NCBI GenBank assembly: GCA_028278555.1 | Contig: JANQEA010000036.1 | Coordinates: forward strand, 1-64,000 | Origin: Candidatus Bipolaricaulota bacterium | Lineage (GTDB): Bacteria > Bipolaricaulota > Bipolaricaulia > UBA7950 > UBA9294 | Direction of reading: 5' to 3' | DNA: 64,000 nucleotides | In this document: positions 42,983-51,544 of the stretch, in pieces | Layout of the letters: each line of letters opens with the position of its first letter | How positions within the stretch are numbered: the stretch's first letter is position 1 | Notes under the pieces: generated by a model | Told to the model about the DNA's origin: nothing | Databases searched by the model: none | Seen by the model: the letters and a program-made list of their open reading frames with translations, nothing else | Position numbers and translations under genes: made by a program

Positions 42983-44302
42983 ATGGCGGAGACGACGACG
43001 GCCGAAGTGCTGGCGAGGGCCAAGGAAGCGGAGGTGAAGTTCGTCCAGCTATGGTTCACGGACCTGCTGGGCAACCTGAAGAACCTCGAGATCCCGGCGA
43101 GCGAGCTGGAGAAGGCACTCAACGAGGGGATCGGATTCGATGGCTCCTCGATCCACGGATTCGCGCGGATCGACGAGAGCGACATGCTCGTGCAGCCGGA
43201 TCCGGATACGTTCATCGTCTTGCCTTGGGAGCAGATCGGCCGGCTGATCTGCGACGTCGTCCAGCCGGGCGGGGAGCCGTACGAGGGGGATCCGCGGTGG
43301 ATCCTCAAACGGGCGCTCGCTCGCGCGGCGGAGCGCGATCTGACGCTCCTCGTCGGCACCGAGCTCGAGTACTTCTACTTAACGTCGGATCGATGTCTCG
43401 ACACGCTCGATTCAGCCGGCTACTTCGATCTCTCACCGGCCGACGATTCGACCGAGATCCGCCGTGAGACGGTCCTCGCGATCGAGTCGATGGGAATTCC
43501 GGTCGAGGCGGCGCACCACGAGGTCGCGCCGAGCCAGCAGGAGATCGACCTCCGCCACGGCGACGCGCTCGGGATGGCCGACCGGCTGATGTCCTGCCGC
43601 TACGCGATCAAGGAGGTCGCTCGCCGCCACGGCGTCCATGCGACGTTCATGCCGAAACCGCTCAATGCCGAGAACGGCTCGGGGATGCACACGCACATGT
43701 CGCTCGCCGGCCTCGACGGATCGAACGCGTTCTTCGACGCCGACGATTCGCTCCACCTCTCGGAGACGGCCCGCGCCTACATCGCCGGCCTCATGCATCA
43801 CGCGAAGGAAGTGACCGGTGTCTGCGCGCAGTGGGTCAACTCGTTCAAGCGGCTCGTCCCGGGCTACGAAGCACCGGTCTACATCACCTGGGCTTGGCGG
43901 AACCGGAGCAACATGATTCGGATCCCGATGTACAAGCCGGGACAGGAGGCGGCAACGCGGATCGAATTCCGGGCGCCGGACTCAGCCTGCAACCCGTATC
44001 TTGCATTCGCTGTCCTCCTCCATGCCGGTCTCGAGGGGATCGAGCGGAACTATCCGCTTCCCGATCCGGTCGACATCGATGTCTACCGCCTGAGTGACGG
44101 GGAACGGGCCGCGCTCGGGATCGAGATGCTCCCCGGGAGCCTGAACGAGGCGATCGCCTGCATGCGAGGGAGCGACCTCGTCCGCCGGGCGCTCGGCGAC
44201 CACATCTTCGACAAGTTCATCGAGAACAAACAGATCGAGTGGGACGCCTACCGATCGCAGGTCCATCAGTACGAAATCGACAGGTATCTCCCGATTCTGT
44301 AG
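42983..44302 (+). CDS. glnA: Glutamine synthetase, type I-alpha
   Basis: Glutamine synthetase makes glutamine from glutamate, ammonia and ATP. The 439-residue length and lack of the adenylylation loop mark it as GSI-alpha. FDGSSIHGFARIDESDM contains the arginine that mediates glutamine feedback in Bacillus-type enzymes. Active-site motifs are GTELEYFYL, EVAPSQQEIDL, NGSGMHTHMSL, the NRS-N-MIRIP loop and TRIEFRAPDSACNPYLAF. A strong AGGAGGTGAATC precedes the ATG. No glnR or amt gene is adjacent, so nitrogen control is probably by the enzyme itself or from elsewhere. Confidence 0.95.
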   Translation: MAETTTAEVLARAKEAEVKFVQLWFTDLLGNLKNLEIPASELEKALNEGIGFDGSSIHGFARIDESDMLVQPDPDTFIVLPWEQIGRLICDVVQPGGEPYEGDPRWILKRALARAAERDLTLLVGTELEYFYLTSDRCLDTLDSAGYFDLSPADDSTEIRRETVLAIESMGIPVEAAHHEVAPSQQEIDLRHGDALGMADRLMSCRYAIKEVARRHGVHATFMPKPLNAENGSGMHTHMSLAGLDGSNAFFDADDSLHLSETARAYIAGLMHHAKEVTGVCAQWVNSFKRLVPGYEAPVYITWAWRNRSNMIRIPMYKPGQEAATRIEFRAPDSACNPYLAFAVLLHAGLEGIERNYPLPDPVDIDVYRLSDGERAALGIEMLPGSLNEAIACMRGSDLVRRALGDHIFDKFIENKQIEWDAYRSQVHQYEIDRYLPIL

Positions 44303-44357
44303 AAACGAAAGGAAGCTCACACAGCCGGGGAATTCACCGGCAAGAAGCATTCCGCCA

Positions 44358-44398
44358 CGAACGGATGGATCGAGACTAGGGCGCGATCCATCCGTTCG
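44358..44398. terminator. Bidirectional hairpin between glnA and nitroreductase
   Basis: A perfect 15-bp stem (CGAACGGATGGATCG and complement, 11-nt loop) is formed partly by the last codons and stop of the nitroreductase gene. It is the longest perfect stem in the window. It lacks T-runs on both sides, so its terminator role is inferred. Confidence 0.55.
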
Positions 44399-44894
44399 AC
44401 ATGACCTTCGCCGGATCGTAGCGATCGGTCGGTTCGGGCACGTCGATTGGGTGCCCGATCGAGACGACGGCCATCGGATAGACGGTCTCCGGAATCCCGA
44501 GGATGCCGCGAACCGCGGCGACCCGCTTGTGGTAGGGGTAGAGTTCCTGCCAGACCGCCCCCAGGCCGAGCCCGTGTGTCGCGAGAAGCAGGTTCTGGAG
44601 CGCGGCAGCGCAGTCAGCGAGCCAGTGCATCTTCCACTTCATCGAGCCGATGTCGCCGCAGACGACGATCAGCTGTGGGGACTTGTAGTAGCCGCCCCGC
44701 TCGATGTCGAGTTCGGCGATCCGGTCTCGGAGCGCTGGGTTGTCGATCACGATGAATCGCCACGGTTGCTGGTTTCCTGAATTGGCCGCCGCCATCGCGG
44801 CGCGGAGGATCTTCTCCAGCATCTCGTCGGAGATCGGCTCGTCGGTGAACTTGCGTGCGCTCCGCCGCGTCAGCATCGCTTCGAACAGATCCAT
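44376..44894 (-). CDS. Nitroreductase-family FMN protein
   Basis: The 172-residue protein has the nitroreductase FMN-binding pattern: TRRSARKFTDEPISDEML at the N-terminus, AAANSGNQQPWRFIVI and GLGLGAVWQELYPYHKRVAA. It lies within the short NfsB/FRase-like range. ATG 44894 has GAAGGAGGCGAC in front. Members use NAD(P)H to reduce nitro compounds, quinones or flavins; the physiological substrate is unknown. It is a single gene converging on glnA. Confidence 0.92.
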   Translation of the reverse strand: MDLFEAMLTRRSARKFTDEPISDEMLEKILRAAMAAANSGNQQPWRFIVIDNPALRDRIAELDIERGGYYKSPQLIVVCGDIGSMKWKMHWLADCAAALQNLLLATHGLGLGAVWQELYPYHKRVAAVRGILGIPETVYPMAVVSIGHPIDVPEPTDRYDPAKVMSNGWIAP

Positions 44895-44991
44895 GTCGCC
44901 TCCTTCATCCCCCGATCGGATCGCCACGGTACCGGAGAGACTCTGAGCCTGCAACAGGACCGGCTTCAGACTGTCCAGAGATCGAACGAGT

Positions 44992-45013
44992 GGGGCCGCC
45001 TTCCGGCGGCCCC
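44992..45013 (-). terminator. Hairpin after the double-GNAT gene
   Basis: A perfect 9-bp stem GGGGCCGCC/GGCGGCCCC with a TTCC loop begins 4 bp past the stop. The following bases ACTCGTTCG are only mildly T-rich. Confidence 0.6.
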
Positions 45014-45017
45014 AGCT

Positions 45018-46019
45018 TCATTGGACGACCAGGTTGATTCCCGGTCGGAGCTCCTTGACGTAGGTGTGGCTGGCGCGGATGGATCGCATCCCGACACCTT
45101 CGTAAAGGGCGGGGGCACCCAATCTGTTCTCCGTGTCGACGCTGAGAACAGCGCCTTCGACTCCGCGCACGGCCAACACACCGAAAGCGTGGAGCAGGAG
45201 TGCTCGGCCGATGCCTTGTCTACGCCACGCCGGGCGAACGCCGAGTTCGTCGATCAATCCCCGATCTGGCTCACCGGGCGCTTGAGCGTAGCAAGTGCAG
45301 AAGCCGGCGAGCTCCTCGCCGTCGCACGCGAGAAACCAGAGATCGGCCTCGAAGTCATCCTCGGTCATCCAGTGGCGCCACTCGGCCAGGTCTGCCTCGA
45401 AGGGTTGATCGAGATGCCCGTAGTGGTTGGCGAACGCCTCCCGGTAGGCGGCGACCACAGCCTCGTCGTCGACGCCTGGCTCGAAGGTTCGAATGGTTAC
45501 GCCAGCTGGGAGAACGGGCGGCGAGACCGTTCCTTCGAAGTCCACCGACATTCGGTGAAACGTGCGGTTGTGCGCGAAGTCATGACGTTCGAGTTCCCGC
45601 TGCTCGACGGGGTCGCTGTCTGAAGTCCCCGCGATGAGTGCAATCAGGGCGTCCGCCGGAGCCTTCGGGATCACCCGACGTGCTTCGGACTCCATCCAGC
45701 CGAAGAGATTGTCCCAGAGCCAACGCGCGTCGTCGTAGTCGGGATGCACAGTGTAGCCGGTGAAGACGTCGACCGGCGGGTCCTTCACATCGCGAATGTG
45801 GGCGTAGCCGATCAGTTCGCCGTCGGGCCCGAAGACGAGTCGGCTGTCGGTGGAGAGATCGAACTTGGGGTGGTCCCATCTCTTGAGGACTCGGTCAGAT
45901 GTTGTCGGGCGCTCATTGAGCGTTACTTCGGATCGGTCATTGAAGAGGTCCGCGACGCGCTCCGCATCGTCGACCGTTGCAGGACGGGCCGTGTAGCCGT
46001 CGGGTAGTGCATGAGCCAT
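45018..46019 (-). CDS. Protein with two GNAT acetyltransferase domains
   Basis: The 333-residue protein has two GNAT folds in tandem (about 10-155 and 170-330), as in mycothiol synthase-like proteins. The C-terminal half has the acetyl-CoA-binding stretch ELGVRPAWRRQGIGRALLLH, which matches the R/Q-x-x-G-x-G/A motif, followed by SVDTENRLGAPALYEGVGM. The N-terminal half has a weaker loop and may be non-catalytic. Start ATG 46019 follows TTAGGAGGCTCA. The acceptor is unknown. A short open frame with a strong ribosome site lies upstream. Confidence 0.88.
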   Translation of the reverse strand: MAHALPDGYTARPATVDDAERVADLFNDRSEVTLNERPTTSDRVLKRWDHPKFDLSTDSRLVFGPDGELIGYAHIRDVKDPPVDVFTGYTVHPDYDDARWLWDNLFGWMESEARRVIPKAPADALIALIAGTSDSDPVEQRELERHDFAHNRTFHRMSVDFEGTVSPPVLPAGVTIRTFEPGVDDEAVVAAYREAFANHYGHLDQPFEADLAEWRHWMTEDDFEADLWFLACDGEELAGFCTCYAQAPGEPDRGLIDELGVRPAWRRQGIGRALLLHAFGVLAVRGVEGAVLSVDTENRLGAPALYEGVGMRSIRASHTYVKELRPGINLVVQ

Positions 46020-46112
46020 TGAGCCTCCTAAGGGATTGGAGGCCAGCGGCCGCTGCCGGCGGACAGCTTGAGAAGACTCTCAGGACGTCCGGAGATCGAA
46101 CACCTACGGTTG

Positions 46113-46163
46113 CTAGGCGATTCGCCTCACGGGAGCGACCGCTGGCACTCGGTTGTATGCCAT
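46113..46163 (-). CDS. Possible 16-residue leader peptide upstream of the double-GNAT gene
   Basis: ATG 46163 is preceded by AAAGGGGGTGATCC, a better ribosome site than most genes here, and encodes MAYNRVPAVAPVRRIA. It ends about 95 bp before the GNAT start. In between is the 12-bp palindrome CAGCGGCCGCTG (46044-46055). The rest of 46164-46300 shows nothing coding. Confidence 0.3.
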   Translation of the reverse strand: MAYNRVPAVAPVRRIA

Positions 46164-46300
46164 ACGGATCACCCCCTTTCGCCCCACAGGGCGCATGAGA
46201 TGGGGAGATTTTAGCCGGTAGAGCGGTCATAACAAGCCCCGGCTCCCGACTCGAACGCCCTGGCTTGTGCGCACTGGATCGGGCCATCCGGGGGGTCGAC

Positions 46301-48064
46301 TCACGGCATCGTCCCCTCCACCGCGAACAGCCGCTCCTCCAGCTCCTGTCGCGTGATGCCGACGTGGGTCTTCAACGCGGTGTCGAGGCAGGAGCCGCCG
46401 CCGAGGGTGGAGGTGCTCCGCCAGATGGCGCGGAGGTTCGCGGCGCCGTACTCGGCGAGGATCGCCCGGACGAGGAACGCCGACTGGACGTCGGCCTCCT
46501 CGACGTCGTGTCCCATGTAGCTGAGCGTCCCGAACGGCTGCCAGTCTCCGGCGTTCCGGATGGTGGTGGCGCGTTCGAGCAGGTCGGCTCGATCGGAGCT
46601 GACCATCAGAGCGAGGCCGCGCTCGAGGAGCTTCGATCGCGACTCGCCGAGAACGTAGGTCGGGAGGGCATGGGCGATGGCCCGTGCGATGTCGTCTCCT
46701 GCGACGACCTGCGTCAATCGGCTCGGGATCCCGGAGCGGGCGAGGAACGCCGCTGCGCGCTCTCGCTCGGCTTCGTTCGAATAGACGATCACCGTTGTCG
46801 GCTCGATCGCGGCCGCGTTCTCGGGGCCGAGTAGCTCCGCGATCGCCTCGGCCGTCGTCTCGATACGGCGGAGCTCGGCATCGGACGGAAGAGCCGTCGA
46901 TCCACTGACGATCCGGACCGTTCCGGCGGTCGTTGTGCTCCCGTCGACAAGTTCGCGAGCCCACGCGAGGACGCCCGGATCGATCGCGTCCTCCGATGCT
47001 TGAGTCATCACCGATCTCGTCCGAGCGAAGTCGCCGACGAGGATCGAGCTGACGATCATCAGCTCGAGTTCTTCGGGCGCGGCGCCGGAGGCCGACCAGC
47101 TCTCGGTGAGGGCGAAGGCTTCGTCGCAAGCGCCAGACTCGACCAGGAGACGGACCCGCTCGATCGGGTAGTCGACGGCGGTCCGGCCGGCTTGGAGGGC
47201 GAACGCATGCCAGTGTTCGGTCAGCTCCTCGCCGCTCCAACCCGAGAGGGCGGCGAGGATGTTCGTGCTCGCTCCGACGTCCCACGCCTCTCGGACGGCC
47301 TCCATCGAGCGGTGCTCCTCGATCAGGTACTCGACGAGGGACGCCGCCTCGAGATAGAGCTGATGTGCTTCGGGGGCGATGTCGAAGTACCGAGGGATAT
47401 CGAAGTGTCTCTTCGTCGCGGAGAGCGAGATCCCGAACCGGAGAACGAAAGGCGATGCGTAATCCTGGTAGAACGTTCTCGGGAAGCTCCCCGATGCCTC
47501 GAGCGAGATCAACTCGCCGACGGTATGCCGGGCGCGCTCGGGCAGCGCGGCGACGAACGCGTGGTAGTCTCGCTCTGGATCGGCGGCGTAGACGGCCATC
47601 CCCGCGTACAGGACCTGGGCGGTGCACTTCCCCCACCCGTGCGCGAGCACGAGCTCGGCGATGCGGAGGCTTGAGTTCTCCCAGGGCAGCCGATCGAGTG
47701 CCGTCCAGTTGACCGAACGGTAGTCGGAGTCGCGATTGACGACGCTGGTGGTCAGCTCGGTCATGTCCCGATGGAGGAAGATCTCGATCGGGAACGGGAG
47801 CGACGTCGGATCGACGCCGATCGCCCTCGCCGTCTCGGTGACCAACGCTTCGGTCTCCATACGGACCGATTCGAGTTCCACGCGATCGATGCGACCGGCA
47901 TGCCAGATCCGGACGTCACCCTCTCGATAGGCGCGGAGCCCGTGTGTTCCCCGCTCGGCCGTCGGCAGGATCACGAAGATGGCGAGGGCGAAGGCGATCC
48001 CGACGCAGAGGCCACCGATCGCCAGCCCGCCGACGAGCGAGACAGCGAAGGATCGCTGCTTCAT
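46301..48064 (-). CDS. Membrane-anchored protein with two degenerate gluzincin-like modules
   Basis: The 587-residue protein has one N-terminal membrane helix (about 8-34) and a large extracytoplasmic part. Two regions resemble the H-E-x-x-H ... E-G-x-A-x-Y pattern of peptidase MA-like proteins but lack its zinc ligands: AELVLAHGWGKCTAQ leading to YAGMAVYAADPE (about 140-170) and ARAIAHALPTYVLGE leading to ERGLALMVSSDR (about 465-500). It may be a catalytically dead relative or a scaffold; no function is shown. ATG 48064 overlaps the stop of the Ntn hydrolase gene (ATGA). Confidence 0.7.
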   Translation of the reverse strand: MKQRSFAVSLVGGLAIGGLCVGIAFALAIFVILPTAERGTHGLRAYREGDVRIWHAGRIDRVELESVRMETEALVTETARAIGVDPTSLPFPIEIFLHRDMTELTTSVVNRDSDYRSVNWTALDRLPWENSSLRIAELVLAHGWGKCTAQVLYAGMAVYAADPERDYHAFVAALPERARHTVGELISLEASGSFPRTFYQDYASPFVLRFGISLSATKRHFDIPRYFDIAPEAHQLYLEAASLVEYLIEEHRSMEAVREAWDVGASTNILAALSGWSGEELTEHWHAFALQAGRTAVDYPIERVRLLVESGACDEAFALTESWSASGAAPEELELMIVSSILVGDFARTRSVMTQASEDAIDPGVLAWARELVDGSTTTAGTVRIVSGSTALPSDAELRRIETTAEAIAELLGPENAAAIEPTTVIVYSNEAERERAAAFLARSGIPSRLTQVVAGDDIARAIAHALPTYVLGESRSKLLERGLALMVSSDRADLLERATTIRNAGDWQPFGTLSYMGHDVEEADVQSAFLVRAILAEYGAANLRAIWRSTSTLGGGSCLDTALKTHVGITRQELEERLFAVEGTMP

Positions 48065-49107
48065 GTCCCGTCGGCCGTGGCGTCGAGGTCGGACAAGTCG
48101 AACGTGAAGACCTCGTCGTACTGATGCCCCATCGCGAGTTCGGCGCGGCGGTGCTTCAGGTCATAGACGATCGACCACTGCGTCCCGGCCTTCGGATCGC
48201 CGGAGACTTCCGCGTGCGCTGCGTCGAGGAGGGCCATCGCGGAAGCCATGTCCTGCTCCCCGCTTGTGCGGACGAGTTCGTCGTGCACCGCGTCGAACCG
48301 CCAGCAGACGCCGGGACGGTCTGCCTCGTCGACTTGGCAGAGGCGGTAGTTGGTCACGCAGGTCCACGGGCCGTCGGTCCGGAAGATGTACATCTCCTCG
48401 TCCCAGTACTCGATCAGGGCGGACTCGCCGGATGCGTCGGCGACGAGGTAGTGAAGACACGGGCCGCCGGTCATGTCGACGTTCGTGGTCTCGAAGATGT
48501 CGAGCGCCTCTTCGACGGTCGCTGCGTTGTCGAGGATCTTTCGCATGACCTCGAGGGAGCCGTGGGTCGGAAGCATGGGATCGTAGGGCATCGCTGTGCC
48601 GGCGACCGCCGCCATCCCGATTGTCAGACCGCGCTCGTTCATCCCGTCGAACGTCCAGAGGGGGGTCTCAAGCAGAAAGCCGAGCCGATCGAGCGAGAGG
48701 AGATGGATCCGATCGCCGATCCCTTCGGGAGCCAGGAAGCCGAGGTCGACCATCGAGAGGCTCGCGTAGGCGTCCGGCGGATCGGCGATCAGGATGAGGA
48801 CCGGGTGGCGGGGCCAGTCGAAATTCCGCCCGAGAACCGGCATCTCAGGATCGCCGGCCGCGGCGAACAGGGTACAGGCCCACGCCGGTTCTTCTGTCGG
48901 GGCGTGCGAATAGGACACATCCTGATACGAGCCGTAGTAGTGCATTACATAGAGTGGGTGGTCGCTCAGCTTCTCGAGGGACTGGAGCGAACGCGTCTGG
49001 TCGGGGTTGAACACGGCCGCGTCGGTCGGTGCTTCGACCTGCGTCAGCAGGACGGCGAGGACGCCGACAGCAATCAGACCAAGAGCGAAGGGCAGAATTC
49101 GCTTCAT
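48061..49107 (-). CDS. Secreted Ntn hydrolase, C45/choloylglycine-hydrolase-like
   Basis: The 348-residue protein has a signal/anchor segment (ILPFALGLIAVGVLAVLLTQ). The catalytic region of linear amide C-N hydrolases is PAWACTLFAA followed by VLGRNFDW: the cysteine, which would become the N-terminal nucleophile after processing, then the R and D of the active site. Later blocks (GMNERGLTIGMAAVAG; GPCLHYLVADASGESALIEY) match acyl-CoA:6-APA acyltransferase and bile-salt-hydrolase-like proteins. A long precursor region before the cysteine is present. The substrate is unknown; N-acylated compounds such as acyl-homoserine lactones or acyl-amino acids are possible. Confidence 0.82.
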   Translation of the reverse strand: MKRILPFALGLIAVGVLAVLLTQVEAPTDAAVFNPDQTRSLQSLEKLSDHPLYVMHYYGSYQDVSYSHAPTEEPAWACTLFAAAGDPEMPVLGRNFDWPRHPVLILIADPPDAYASLSMVDLGFLAPEGIGDRIHLLSLDRLGFLLETPLWTFDGMNERGLTIGMAAVAGTAMPYDPMLPTHGSLEVMRKILDNAATVEEALDIFETTNVDMTGGPCLHYLVADASGESALIEYWDEEMYIFRTDGPWTCVTNYRLCQVDEADRPGVCWRFDAVHDELVRTSGEQDMASAMALLDAAHAEVSGDPKAGTQWSIVYDLKHRRAELAMGHQYDEVFTFDLSDLDATADGT

Positions 49108-49173
49108 CGGAACCTCCTGATGAACTCAAGTTTCGCCCGACGCTCCCGTCCTGGGCGGGGCGCGGGCCGGTGG

Positions 49174-50292
49174 CTATTCCTTCGGGCTTTCCGCGGAGCG
49201 GTACGTCGTCAGCAGGCGAGATAGCTGGGAGAGCGCCTCACCGTTGATCCGGTAGTACTTCATTCCGCGGGCCTTCCGTTCGAGGACCACGCCGCTCTGA
49301 ACGAGCAGCTGAAGATGTCGGGAGACCGTCGACTGCCCGACGTCGAGCGAATCGACGATCTCCTGTCCGTATCGCTCCGTTCCGTCGAGGAGGGAGAGGA
49401 TCTCGAGGCGCGTCTCGTCGGCGAGGGCCTTGAGGGGACCGTACAGGTCGCGGATCGCGATCCGGGCCCCTCCGGCGCGGCCGGGGACGCGGCAGTTGTA
49501 GATCAGAGCGAATCGCTTCCGGTCCGATCCGAACGGGACCAGGATGACCGCCGCGCCGGCGTAGCAGGAGGGGATGAACGTAATCAGGTCGGGTGACGGA
49601 TAGTCCTCGGCATCCGATTCTTGCAGGTGCTGGCTCGTCACGTGGAAGTAGAACTCGAGGAAGTCCTCTTCGAAGACGCGCTCGTGGTGGTAGGAGATGT
49701 TTCGCTCGATGGTCCGCGCACACTCGGCGTACTCCGACTTGAAGTGACCTTCCCAGAACCGGATGAGCAGGTAGATCAGGCGCGCCTTCAACTCGGCAGG
49801 ATCCCGGATCAGGCGGAGGATCTGATCGAGGCGGCCGGCGTCTGCCTTCGTTTCCGGAGCACGGAGTTCATGGATCTGCCGGAGCCGCTCGAGCACTGCC
49901 GCGTCGTCGCGCGCATCGATCGCCGCGCGCTCGTCGGAAAGGCCGAAGATCTCCTGGCCCCACCAGACGAGGATGTCGCTCGTGAAGGCCGTCACCCTGC
50001 CTGGATCGAGCGATGCGAGCCACCCGACGAACGACGAGAAGTCGTCAAGCGCAGGCGATTCGGTGGAGAGCTGAGACAGGATCATCGGTCCGCCGAGGGG
50101 GACGAAGACCTCCTGCAGCTCCTGTCGGAGGTCGGGGGAGAGCTCGGCGTAGGTACGCGTCACCCACGGGTCGAGTCCTTCTCGTCTCGTCGCGGAGCCG
50201 AGGACGAGCATCGTGGTGACGACGACGTCGGGCAGGGCGTAACGAAAGCTGACCCAGTTCTTGAACCGCGTCTCTGGAGCGCTCTCGGACAC
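49174..50292 (-). CDS. ArsR-family transcriptional regulator with a large N-terminal domain
   Basis: The 372-residue protein has about 285 residues of helical N-terminal sequence of the type seen in DUF5937-like regulators. A C-terminal ArsR winged helix follows (about 290-355: LKALADETRLEILSLLDGTE; VGQSTVSRHLQLLVQSGVVL; GMKYYRIN). No metal-binding cysteine cluster is visible. GTG 50292 follows AAAGGGGGAGAG. It is the first gene of an operon with the Ntn hydrolase and the gluzincin-like protein. Its promoter contains an inverted repeat in the spacer, so it probably regulates itself and them. Confidence 0.87.
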   Translation of the reverse strand: MSESAPETRFKNWVSFRYALPDVVVTTMLVLGSATRREGLDPWVTRTYAELSPDLRQELQEVFVPLGGPMILSQLSTESPALDDFSSFVGWLASLDPGRVTAFTSDILVWWGQEIFGLSDERAAIDARDDAAVLERLRQIHELRAPETKADAGRLDQILRLIRDPAELKARLIYLLIRFWEGHFKSEYAECARTIERNISYHHERVFEEDFLEFYFHVTSQHLQESDAEDYPSPDLITFIPSCYAGAAVILVPFGSDRKRFALIYNCRVPGRAGGARIAIRDLYGPLKALADETRLEILSLLDGTERYGQEIVDSLDVGQSTVSRHLQLLVQSGVVLERKARGMKYYRINGEALSQLSRLLTTYRSAESPKE

Positions 50293-50350
50293 GTCTGGCT
50301 CTCCCCCTTTGCACGGAGTCGATCACGGAACTGGCTGCACTCAGAGAATG

Positions 50351-50378
50351 AGTATATGCACATCCATGCATGAATCAA
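50351..50378 (-). promoter_or_regulatory. Promoter and candidate operator of the ArsR-like operon
   Basis: Minus strand: -35 TTGATT, 16-bp spacer, -10 TATACT. The spacer contains the inverted repeat ATGCA-N6-TGCAT (50356-50371), a good position for repression by the ArsR-type protein. Confidence 0.6.
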
Positions 50379-50508
50379 GAGCGCCCGGCTTTATCCCCTT
50401 GACTCACAAGGGGGAAGCCAACGAGGTCGCCAGGAAGGATGCTGGATCTTTCCTCTTTGGTGGCGTTCTCCTCAGTTCTCGGATAGCCTCCGCTTCAAGG
50501 AGGCTGGC

Positions 50509-50889
50509 GTGACCTGGAGATACGAGGAATTTCAGTACTGCGGGATTGCGTACTTCGATCGGTCCGATGCCGAGAGAGAGACGCTGAGGATCAAGGGACA
50601 AGCAGAAGTCAGCGGACAGCTTGGACGGCAGGTGATCCTGGTTTCCGGAGGGAAGACGGTCCTCGGGGATGTTGAGTTCGTTTCCCTACATGGGGTCTTC
50701 ACGGGTGACGAACCGATTCCAGTCGATGTCGTGGCGGCAACTCCCGAGATTCGCGGCATCGAGAACGGCCACGTGATCCTGCTTTCGGGAAGCGACGATA
50801 TTGCCACCCCGCTGCCCTGCACCGTGAAGCGGGAGGAGGGAGAACGATCCGTCAAGATCTGGCTCCGTTCACACAGGCTGAGAGCTTAG
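50509..50889 (+). CDS. Small protein of unknown function
   Basis: The 126-residue protein has no signal peptide or membrane helix and reads as mostly beta strands (EVSGQLGRQVILVSGGKTVL; GHVILLSGSDDIATPLPCTV). GTG 50509 has AAGGAGG 7 nt upstream, which supports it as a real gene. No family is recognised. It is a single gene between the ArsR-like gene, which is transcribed away from it, and a convergent membrane-protein gene. Confidence 0.6.
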   Translation: MTWRYEEFQYCGIAYFDRSDAERETLRIKGQAEVSGQLGRQVILVSGGKTVLGDVEFVSLHGVFTGDEPIPVDVVAATPEIRGIENGHVILLSGSDDIATPLPCTVKREEGERSVKIWLRSHRLRA

Positions 50890-50908
50890 GAGCCTCTCGG
50901 GGCAGACC

Positions 50909-51316
50909 CTACGCCGCGATCGGAGCGACGTAGTAGATCAGCGCAGCCATCCCAAGAACGATGCCGCTTGCGAAGAGTCCGCGAAAGACGAGCTGCCGAA
51001 GGGATTCCTGGCGCCCACGGGCGCAACCGGCCGAACGCTCTCTCGCGGATGGCTGCCGTTTCGCGGGACCAGCTGGTTTGGAAGGGCTTCGGTCCGTGTC
51101 CTCTTCACGCGCTTGCTGTTCCGGCTCGCGGCGGCGAGCTCCGGGCTGCGATCGGAGTGCGGGCAGAGCGGTTTGCAGCAACAGGAGAACGCCGAATACC
51201 CCGAGGTAGAGCCCGAGCGACTGCGGGTGCCCCTTCCCCGAGAGCAGAGCGACGATGAGAACGAGACCGACGGAAGCCATCCCGCGCAGGAACCCTTGGC
51301 GAATGACGGAAGTCAT
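50909..51316 (-). CDS. Small membrane protein of unknown function
   Basis: The 135-residue protein has two N-terminal hydrophobic helices (GMASVGLVLIVALLSG; LGLYLGVFGVLLLLQTALPAL), a central charged region of about 55 residues rich in Arg, Glu and Pro that should be disordered, and a final helix (LFASGIVLGMAALIYYVAPI). ATG 51316 has a strong CCAGGAGGTATCG. A TATACT -10-like element is at 51348-51353. No family is recognised. Confidence 0.65.
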   Translation of the reverse strand: MTSVIRQGFLRGMASVGLVLIVALLSGKGHPQSLGLYLGVFGVLLLLQTALPALRSQPGARRREPEQQAREEDTDRSPSKPAGPAKRQPSARERSAGCARGRQESLRQLVFRGLFASGIVLGMAALIYYVAPIAA

Positions 51317-51397
51317 CGATACCTCCTGGCAAGCGGTGGGTGTGCCGAGTATAGCGAAAGGGCGTACTCCCGGATTCCGCGCCGCATGCCGATCGAC

Positions 51398-51487
51398 TCA
51401 GGCCTTGTACCCGATCATCCGGAGGAAGTCCTTCCGCTGGGCGTCTCGGCCTCGCCTTCGACGCCTTTGGCGAGCCCCTGTTGACAA
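51398..51487 (-). pseudogene. Duplicated 3' fragment of the adenosine-specific kinase gene
   Basis: In the minus-strand frame this encodes AQRKDFLRMIGYKA and a TGA stop, identical to the C-terminus of the intact gene at 56142-56636. 51402-51443 matches 56146-56187 at 41 of 42 bases. Further upstream the match continues with indels (KGVEG is still readable after correcting a 1-bp deletion) and fades near 51487. No start or 5' part is present. It is in direct orientation with the intact gene and lies 4.7 kb away. Confidence 0.8.
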
Positions 51488-51544
51488 GACGGAGGGTCAC
51501 GCGGATCGATTTGGCCTTGCCGATGGCCGTCTCGGTCTTGTGTC

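Noticed and set aside
46202..46255. tRNA gene on the plus strand
   Set aside because: A D-arm-like segment is present, but no complete acceptor, anticodon and T stems can be folded, so it is at most a remnant.
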